Assembly (NCBI GenBank): GCA_029974875.1
Contig: JARKQP010000338.1
Location: 1 to 12,025 of the forward strand
DNA length: 12,025 nucleotides
Origin: Mobilitalea sp.
Lineage (GTDB): Bacteria > Bacillota_A > Clostridia > Lachnospirales > Lachnospiraceae
Direction of reading: 5' to 3'
Made by a program: the position numbers and the translations under genes. Shown piece by piece: positions 7,556-12,025 of this stretch (the stretch's first letter is position 1; every line of letters begins with the position of its first letter). The notes below the pieces were generated by a model that was not told the DNA's origin, did not search any database, and was given only the letters and a program-made list of their open reading frames with translations.

Positions 7556-8602
7556 ATGGAAAAATTAAAAAATAACCCGGTCGTTAAAATGATCGGTACC
7601 CAGAGACTGATTGCGCTGTTGGCGCTGATTGTATTGTTTGCGTTCTTTTGCATCGCAAGCCCGGCCTTCCGCCAATATACCACCTTTGTAAGCATCATGG
7701 ATGCATCCTATTACATTGGTTTTATGGCAATCGGTGTATGCTATGCGATCACCACGGGAGGTATTGACCTTTCCATTGGTACGGTGCTTGTCTGCTCGTC
7801 CTTAATATCTGGCACCCTATTTGTCAGGGACGGAGTTCCCTTGGCGTTATGTTTAATCATCTGTGTCCTGATCGGTATCTTCTTCGGCTTATGCAACGGT
7901 CTTATGGTGTCGAAGCTAGGCTTGCCTCCCTTCGTTGCAACCTTGGGTGTCATGCTGGTATCCAAAGGCTTTGGCTCTATCTTTACGAAAGCGCAGAGCG
8001 TGTCCTGGCCCCAGGTCGGACAGAATGGAGGATGGTTCCGCTATATTTTCAAAATTAATTACACGGATGTGGCAGGCAACCAATACCTGGTACCTACCGG
8101 CTTTATTCTTCTGATGATCATGGCAATCATCATGTCAATCGTACTAAACAAGACCCGCACGGGCCGTTACATATTGGCACTTGGCTCCAACAAGGAAGCC
8201 ACCAGGCTATCCGGCGTCAATGTAGACAAATACCAGACCATTGCATATGTATTTTCTGGAACCTTTGCAGGTATTGCAGGCCTTGCCTACGCGGCAATCT
8301 ACTCCACCTTATTACCTGGTGCCGGCGGCGGCTTCGAAATGGATGCCATTGCCAGCGTAGTAATCGGCGGTACCTCCATGGCGGGTGGTGTGGCAACCAT
8401 TGCAGGTACTATTATCGGTGTATATATTATGGCTGTATTAAAGACCGGTCTCCCCTTCATTGGGCTGATGAATTACTGGCAGCAGTTAATAACAGGTGTA
8501 GTACTGGTGCTTGCGGTATTTATGGACGTATATAACAAACGCCCCAATAAGAAAGCAAGAGTTAAAAAGTCCGCAAAGACCCAAGAAGAGGACAGGAGTT
8601 AA
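7556..8602 (+). CDS. Sugar ABC transporter permease (RbsC/MglC/XylH type, BPD_transp_2)
   Basis: This 348-residue integral membrane protein has roughly eight to ten hydrophobic segments, starting at about residue 17. Family landmarks are GGIDLSIGTVL, NGLMVSKLGLPPFVATLG, the cytoplasmic coupling loop LGSNKEATRLSGVNVDKYQ, and DAIASVVIGGTSMAGGVATIAG near the C-terminus. It ends in a strongly basic tail (NKRPNKKARVKKSAK). It forms the channel with the ATPase encoded just upstream, probably as a homodimer. ATG 7556 is preferred to ATG 7541 because GGAGGAGA (7543-7550) is correctly spaced for it; the earlier ATG overlaps the ATPase stop codon by one base. Translational coupling is likely. Confidence 0.92.
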   Translation: MEKLKNNPVVKMIGTQRLIALLALIVLFAFFCIASPAFRQYTTFVSIMDASYYIGFMAIGVCYAITTGGIDLSIGTVLVCSSLISGTLFVRDGVPLALCLIICVLIGIFFGLCNGLMVSKLGLPPFVATLGVMLVSKGFGSIFTKAQSVSWPQVGQNGGWFRYIFKINYTDVAGNQYLVPTGFILLMIMAIIMSIVLNKTRTGRYILALGSNKEATRLSGVNVDKYQTIAYVFSGTFAGIAGLAYAAIYSTLLPGAGGGFEMDAIASVVIGGTSMAGGVATIAGTIIGVYIMAVLKTGLPFIGLMNYWQQLITGVVLVLAVFMDVYNKRPNKKARVKKSAKTQEEDRS

Positions 8603-8662
8603 AACCTGTAAAGAGCCGCCAAGAGGCGCTTAAGGCTGGAAGCCCCGGCTATGCTACGGTAG

Positions 8663-8680
8663 AAATGTGGAAACACGTTT
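8663..8680 (+). other. GNRA-capped hairpin between permease and binding-protein genes
   Basis: AAATGTG (8663-8669) pairs with CACGTTT (8674-8680), including one G-U pair, around a GAAA tetraloop, and two more T follow. It lies in the 119-base gap between the permease gene and the binding-protein gene; smaller GC-rich pairings occur at 8614-8650. The T tract is interrupted by A, so it is more likely a partial terminator or an mRNA-end or processing structure than a full stop. A TATAAT at 8696-8701 follows but has no recognisable -35. Confidence 0.4.
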
Positions 8681-8721
8681 TTATAAAAAACTATCTATAA
8701 TGAATATGGGAGGATTTCAAA

Positions 8722-9864
8722 ATGAAAAGAAAGCTACTTAGTGTAATTCTTGCAACAACCTTACTTGCAACCATGCTGACCGGCTGTAAGACAGGAACTA
8801 CGGCACCAACGAATACGGACACCTCTGCTACGAAAGCAGCGGATAATGGATCCACAGACGCTACAGATAATGGGGCTGCAGATAATCAGGATGATCCTTT
8901 GGCTAAAGAAGGCGGACTGGTATACCTGGTATCCAAGGGCTTCCAGCACCAATATTGGCAGGCAGTATACCAAGGAGCCCAGAAGGCAGCGGAAGAGTTC
9001 GATGTTGAGCTTAAGATGGAAGGGCCTGCGACGGAATCAGACATTGCAGACCAGGTTCAGATGTTAAATAACGCAGTTAACCAGAAGCCAATTGCAATCG
9101 GCCTTGCGGCTCTTGATACAGAGGCCTGCCTTGACGGTATCACGGCATCCATGAATGCCCATATTCCGATTATCGGCTTTGACTCCGGCGTATCCAACGC
9201 CCCGGAAGGCGCTGTTTATGCAAATGCTTCTACAGATAACTATCAGGCGGGCGTATTAGCTGCCCAGGAAACCTTTAAATTAATCCAGGGTAAATTAGCA
9301 AAAGGCGTTAAAATCGGCGTACTTTCCCAGGATGCAACAGCAGAATCCATCATCAACCGCGGACAGGGCTTCATTGACGAGATGAAGGCAGAGGTTGAGG
9401 CAGCCGGCTTCACCGTATCCGTTGAAGGCCATGCGAAGTTTGAAAAGGTAGTAGAAGGTGCGGATATTGTAATACAGGTTGCAGTTCCTGCCTCCGTTAC
9501 TACAGAGCTTTCCGTAATTGACGCCCAGAACATGTTAAATAACTCTGCATTTATCTGCATCTATGGCTCCAACCAGCATTCTGCTGAAGCATTAGTAACT
9601 GCTGACCAGAACCTGGGCAAATTAGGTGCTGACAAGGTAATCGGCGTTGGCTTTGATGCAGGTACCGTAATTAAGGCCGCTGTGGCAAATAAGGTATTGG
9701 CAGGTGCCGTTACACAGGATCCGATGAACATCGGCTACATGACAGTGAAATTGGCTGTTGCAGCAGCTAATGGCGAAACTGTTGAAAGCGTTGACACAGG
9801 CTGCCAGTGGTATACATCTGAAAATATGAACGATGACAATATCGCTCCTAACCTTTACGACTAA
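8722..9864 (+). CDS. Sugar ABC transporter substrate-binding lipoprotein (Peripla_BP_4)
   Basis: This 380-residue protein starts with a lipoprotein signal peptide, MKRKLLSVILATTLLATM, then lipobox LTGC with Cys22, so it is lipid-anchored outside the membrane. A low-complexity linker rich in T, D, N, A and G (about 24-60) separates the anchor from a ribose-type binding domain. Landmarks are VSKGFQHQYWQAVYQGAQKAA, IPIIGFDSG, STDNYQAG and the late IGVGFDAG and AVTQDPMNIGYM. It delivers the substrate to the permease/ATPase encoded upstream. GGGAGGA (8708-8714) gives an ideal ribosome binding site. It shares the TDNYQAG motif with the sensor-type binding protein at 4393-5367 but is longer and, unlike that one, a lipoprotein. 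The substrate is probably a monosaccharide or related polyol and is not determinable by eye. Confidence 0.94.
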   Translation: MKRKLLSVILATTLLATMLTGCKTGTTAPTNTDTSATKAADNGSTDATDNGAADNQDDPLAKEGGLVYLVSKGFQHQYWQAVYQGAQKAAEEFDVELKMEGPATESDIADQVQMLNNAVNQKPIAIGLAALDTEACLDGITASMNAHIPIIGFDSGVSNAPEGAVYANASTDNYQAGVLAAQETFKLIQGKLAKGVKIGVLSQDATAESIINRGQGFIDEMKAEVEAAGFTVSVEGHAKFEKVVEGADIVIQVAVPASVTTELSVIDAQNMLNNSAFICIYGSNQHSAEALVTADQNLGKLGADKVIGVGFDAGTVIKAAVANKVLAGAVTQDPMNIGYMTVKLAVAAANGETVESVDTGCQWYTSENMNDDNIAPNLYD

Positions 9865-9895
9865 TTGACTAAGCTTTTTGGGGAAAATATTTGAC

Positions 9896-9932
9896 AACCG
9901 GAGCCGGAACCCTTGTGGTGCCGGCTCCGGTT
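9896..9932 (+). terminator. Strong hairpin after the transporter operon
   Basis: A perfect 12-bp stem pairs 9896-9907 (AACCGGAGCCGG) with 9921-9932, and three more inner pairs follow after an A-G mismatch (ACC 9909-9911 with GGT 9917-9919). The GC-rich stem sits 31 bases after the binding-protein stop and probably ends or protects the transporter mRNA. Only TT, then GGATATGATTTT, follows, so it lacks the usual T tract. Confidence 0.6.
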
Positions 9933-10155
9933 GGATATGATTTTAACATAAATACCCTGAGGCTTGCATTTTTGGGGAGGACAGGATCACTTATTCCATA
10001 ATTGCAACCAGCGAAAAGGCATTATATGCAAATATTATGCCGCAAAAAGGCGTGGCTGTAGAGTGATATTGTAGAATCATACAATTTTTACTACGTTTAG
10101 GAGGACAGTTACCGTAAAAATATGAAAAAAAATTCAAGTATTAGCTTTTAAGCGA
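9933..10155. other. Intergenic DNA without a recognised gene
   Basis: No convincing coding frame is seen on either strand. A good Shine-Dalgarno-like AGGAGG at 10099-10104 is followed only by a nine-codon frame (ATG 10122, stop 10149-10151) at too great a distance. Another GGGGAGGA at about 9975-9982 has no start codon in range. The DNA may be a gene remnant or the upstream region of the small RNA promoter. Confidence 0.4.
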
Positions 10156-10184
10156 TTGACATTTTTGTGAGATTGTGATAAAGT
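10156..10184 (+). promoter_or_regulatory. Strong sigma-A promoter of the candidate small RNA
   Basis: A perfect -35 TTGACA (10156-10161) is followed by a 17-base spacer and an extended -10, TGA-TAAAGT (10176-10184). The expected start is near 10190-10192. It is one of the best promoters in the window, yet no coding sequence follows, which points to an RNA gene. Confidence 0.65.
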
Positions 10185-10189
10185 TCTAC

Positions 10190-10353
10190 TGTAATCATTG
10201 TGAATAAACACAACGAATCAATTTGCTGTCCATCCTAATTTTCGATTCATGTGTTCGGTAGTACTACCTAATGGTACTGCCGATGGAAATTAAGGAATAC
10301 AATATAGAGCAAAGGAAAAGCGCCGGTAGCCGAAAGGTACCGGCGCTTTTCCT
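10190..10353 (+). ncRNA. Candidate structured small RNA, about 165 nt
   Basis: A promoter (10156-10184) and a 16-bp terminator stem (ending 10353) bracket a non-coding stretch that folds well by eye. A closing helix pairs ATTGTG (10197-10202) with TACAAT (10298-10303). It encloses two hairpins. The first pairs AACACA (10207-10212) with TGTGTT (10250-10255) and GAATC (10215-10219) with GATTC (10244-10248), across a 2x1 internal loop. The second pairs TCGGTAGTAC (10255-10264) with GTACTGCCGA (10274-10283), including one G-U, with a 9-base loop. The terminator follows. I do not recognise it as 6S, SRP, tmRNA, RNase P or a common riboswitch. A further promoter lies between it and the next gene, so it is probably stand-alone. 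Confidence 0.55.
10313..10353. terminator. Rho-independent terminator with 16-bp stem
   Basis: A perfect 16-bp stem pairs AGGAAAAGCGCCGGTA (10313-10328) with 10338-10353. The loop can form two more C-G pairs capped by GAAA (10332-10335). The AAAA and TTTT inside the arms provide a T tract in both directions, so it may be bidirectional. It ends the candidate small RNA. Confidence 0.8.
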
Positions 10354-10406
10354 CTGGGGGCATGGATAGAGGATATTCATAGAGGACTTCTGTCATGGAT
10401 TAGGCA

Positions 10407-10435
10407 TTGTCCTGTTAATCTGGTTATGGTATGAT
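10407..10435 (+). promoter_or_regulatory. Promoter reading into the long hairpin and the pentapeptide-repeat gene
   Basis: TTGTCC (10407-10412, 4 of 6) is followed after 17 bases by an extended -10, TGG-TATGAT (10427-10435). The start would be near 10442, about 36 bases before the 123-bp inverted repeat. If this drives the gene at 10668, the leader is about 225 bases and contains the entire hairpin. Confidence 0.45.
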
Positions 10436-10477
10436 AAAAGGCATAGCATTTTAAGGGCTGGAAGGTTTAGGTAGTGA

Positions 10478-10600
10478 GGTGAATATGAGTGTCTTTATAT
10501 CCACCTGGGCTTGCCTTTAACATCCCATGATTGCCAAGTGCAGGCAATCACGGGAGGCCCGGTCTGCGCCCAGATGGATATAAAGACACTCATATTCACC
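10478..10600. repeat. 123-bp near-perfect inverted repeat, MITE-like or structured RNA element
   Basis: The 33-bp outer arms, 10478-10510 (beginning GGTGAATATGAGTGTC) and 10568-10600, are complementary except at C10504/A10574. Inside, a second 12-bp hairpin pairs 10524-10535 (CCCATGATTGCC) with 10543-10554 with one mismatch (A10527/C10551) around a 7-base loop. GCCT (10513-10516) can also pair with AGGC (10555-10558). No frame in it looks coding and no T tract follows, so it is not an ordinary terminator. TAGTG occurs on both sides (10472-10476 and 10605-10609), which might be a target duplication, but it is offset unequally from the arms. A non-autonomous mobile element is the simplest reading. 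Confidence 0.75.
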
Positions 10601-10667
10601 GCGTTAGTGTATAGGGGCATTTTGTGGGTGGATTTTAATAATTTTTTAGAGGTAAGGGGGATAAGGG

Positions 10668-11318
10668 ATGGTTAAAATAAATATGCCGCAGATTATGAAT
10701 ATCCGGGAGGCGGGGCCTATGCTAAGCCAGGTCATAGAGCTGCAGGAGCAGGAGCTTGCGGCACAAGGACTGCTGTTTTCCTCCGAGTATCTGTCAGGGG
10801 AGGATTTGTCCGGGATAGATTACGATCAGGTGGAATTCGAGCATTGCAGGTTCCTTAATTGCAGCTTTCATAAAGTGGGCTTTACAAACGTCCGCTTTAA
10901 GAACTGCGATCTTTCCAATTGCACCTTTGAGAATGGATATTTCAGCCAGGTAGAATTCTTATCCTGCAAGGGTGTCGGAAGTAAGTTCCAGAACACTACC
11001 CTCAAGCAGGTCCGGTTCCTGGATTCTAATTTCTCGTACTCCAATTTTGAACATTCCAAATTACAGAAGGTGGTGATCACCTCCTCGGATTTTAGGAAGG
11101 TATGCCTTGCGGAGGCAATATTAAAGGAAATGGAGCTAAAGGAGGTTTCCTTAATAAATGCTGACTTTTTTAAAACCCCTCTAAGGGGAATTGATTTCAG
11201 GGAGAGTCAGATTGAGGGAATCACCATATCGGATGGCTATAAGGAGCTGGTAGGCATGATTGTGGATACATACCAGGCGGCTGAATTAGCGAGGCTCCTT
11301 GGAGTTGAGGTAAAATAG
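10668..11318 (+). CDS. Pentapeptide-repeat protein, Qnr-like C-terminus
   Basis: This 216-residue protein, close to the Qnr length of about 218, has a non-repeat N-terminus (about 1-48). About 27 consecutive pentapeptides follow (about 54-188) with F or L at the centre, for example VEFEH, CRFLN, CSFHK, VRFKN, CDLSN, CTFEN, SNFSY and SNFEH. Such repeats fold into a right-handed quadrilateral beta helix. The end, VDTYQAAELARLLGVEV, resembles the Qnr dimerisation tail (DNYQA, LL, LGI). Qnr and MfpA proteins mimic DNA and protect gyrase. A gyrase role here is inference; many clostridial members are uncharacterised. No signal peptide is seen, so it is cytoplasmic. AGGGGG (10655-10660) seven bases before ATG 10668 supports this start over ATG 10683. 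No terminator separates it from the esterase gene 88 bases downstream. Confidence 0.88.
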   Translation: MVKINMPQIMNIREAGPMLSQVIELQEQELAAQGLLFSSEYLSGEDLSGIDYDQVEFEHCRFLNCSFHKVGFTNVRFKNCDLSNCTFENGYFSQVEFLSCKGVGSKFQNTTLKQVRFLDSNFSYSNFEHSKLQKVVITSSDFRKVCLAEAILKEMELKEVSLINADFFKTPLRGIDFRESQIEGITISDGYKELVGMIVDTYQAAELARLLGVEVK

Positions 11319-11350
11319 AAATAAGGGTCGCAAAATAGAATGAAATGCTT

Positions 11351-11392
11351 TATAATAGATACAACATGTTATTGTTGACATATTATTGTTGT
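11351..11392 (+). promoter_or_regulatory. Possible promoter/operator region of the esterase gene
   Basis: A perfect TATAAT lies at 11351-11356 but has only a weak -35 (TCGCAA, 11328-11333). Just downstream, TTATTGTTG occurs twice 14 bases apart (11369-11377 and 11383-11391), and ACAACA (11361-11366) is the inverted match of TGTTGT (11387-11392). The TTGACA at 11375-11380 has no -10 at the right distance. The repeated half-sites could be an operator; no regulator can be named. Confidence 0.35.
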
Positions 11393-11406
11393 AAGGAGAG
11401 TTTACT

Positions 11407-12025
11407 ATGGCGTTGATACAAGTTAATTTCATTTCAAAAACATTGATGAGAACGGTACCGATGAACGTTATTTTGCCGGTTGATAAAATGGTATTTCCCG
11501 GTATGCCGGTCAGGGAGGACAAGCCTTATAAAACCTTATACCTATTGCATGGCGTATTCGGTAATTACACGGACTGGATCTCCGGTACAAATGTCCAGAG
11601 ATGGGCAGAGGAGAGGGATCTGGTTGTAGTTATGCCCTCCGGGGATAATATGTTCTATGTGGACCAGCCTAAGGCAAATAATTTCTATGGTGAATTTATC
11701 GGTAAGGAGCTGGTGGAAATTACCCGTAAAATGTTCCCGCTTTCCCATAAAAGGGAGGACACTTATATCGCCGGGCTTTCCATGGGCGGATATGGGGCAA
11801 TCCGTAACGGGTTAAAATATCACGATACCTTTGGCTGCATCGCGGGGCTGTCCTCCGCCTTGGTTTTGGAGGGTATGGATAAGAGAACCGATAATGTCCC
11901 CTTCTTCATTGAGGGAAGGAGCTATGCAGAAAGCTGCTTTGGTGACCTGTCGAAATTGGCGGAGAGCGATATGAACCCCAAATGGCTTGCGAAGAAGCTG
12001 GTAGAGGAAAAAGCGGACATACCTA
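11407..12025 (+). CDS. Alpha/beta-hydrolase esterase (EstA / esterase D family), cut by the window end
   Basis: The first 206 codons are visible and no stop is reached, so the gene is 3'-partial only because the window ends. The N-terminus ALIQVNFISKTLMRTVPMNVILP is typical of tributyrin-esterase (EstA)-like proteins. It is followed by YLLHG (His48, oxyanion region) and the nucleophile elbow GLSMGGYGA with Ser125. The family hydrolyses short-chain acyl esters, and related members act as S-formylglutathione hydrolases, feruloyl esterases or acetyl-xylan esterases. The Asp and His of the triad are expected beyond the window or near its end. No signal peptide is seen, so it is probably cytoplasmic. 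AAGGAGAG (11393-11400) six bases before ATG 11407 fixes the start. Substrate unknown. Confidence 0.88.
   Translation, partial: MALIQVNFISKTLMRTVPMNVILPVDKMVFPGMPVREDKPYKTLYLLHGVFGNYTDWISGTNVQRWAEERDLVVVMPSGDNMFYVDQPKANNFYGEFIGKELVEITRKMFPLSHKREDTYIAGLSMGGYGAIRNGLKYHDTFGCIAGLSSALVLEGMDKRTDNVPFFIEGRSYAESCFGDLSKLAESDMNPKWLAKKLVEEKADIP

Noticed and set aside
10122..10151. Nine-codon frame after AGGAGG at 10099-10104
   Set aside because: The ribosome binding site is about 17 bases from the ATG and the peptide is trivial. The A-run gives Lys codons by chance.
10190..10353. Riboswitch or attenuator controlling the pentapeptide-repeat gene
   Set aside because: The terminator is more than 300 bases from the next start codon and a separate promoter lies between, so a stand-alone RNA fits better. 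It is not excluded if that promoter is inactive.
10478..10600. Integron attC site or ordinary Rho-independent terminator
   Set aside because: No attC core sites or integrase are seen. The stem is far longer than a terminator and lacks a T tract.

Overview
The window looks like chromosomal DNA of a gut-type Clostridia bacterium, probably Lachnospiraceae. The reasons are moderate GC with AT-rich intergenic DNA, strong AGGAGG-type ribosome binding sites, a YesM/YesN-type two-component pair, a CUT2-type sugar ABC transporter with a lipoprotein binding protein, and nearly all genes on the + strand. No species can be named from sequence reading alone.

Layout. (1) 1-742: a terminator-like hairpin, then a stand-alone GntR-HTH plus RCK_C (TrkA_C) regulator of the BusR type. 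(2) 988-5367: a tight operon of a YesN-like AraC-type response regulator, a YesM-like sensor histidine kinase and a membrane-anchored sugar-binding protein with no lipobox, closed by a strong terminator at 5613-5650. (3) 5368-6041: an unusual intergenic stretch with a purine/AT-rich degenerate repeat before the terminator and a 40-bp tandem repeat after it. (4) 6042-9864: a sugar ABC importer made of a double-NBD ATPase, a permease and a lipoprotein binding protein. (5) 9865-10667: an 800-bp gene-free region with a strong post-operon hairpin, a well-formed candidate small RNA gene (about 10190-10353) with its own promoter and terminator, and a 123-bp near-perfect inverted repeat (10478-10600). 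(6) 10668-11318: a pentapeptide-repeat protein whose C-terminus resembles Qnr. (7) 11407 to the window end: an EstA/esterase-D-type alpha/beta hydrolase, cut off by the window.

How it works together (inference). The anchored binding protein at 4393-5367 probably senses an extracellular sugar and passes the signal to the kinase. The kinase phosphorylates the AraC-type regulator, which would then switch on the adjacent transporter. This is the three-component arrangement known from XylFII-LytS-type systems in clostridia. The 40-bp repeat array directly upstream of the transporter ATPase gene is a candidate target for that regulator. No sugar-catabolism genes lie in the window, so the substrate stays unknown.

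The least explained elements are the 40-bp tandem array, the candidate small RNA and the 123-bp hairpin in front of the pentapeptide-repeat gene.
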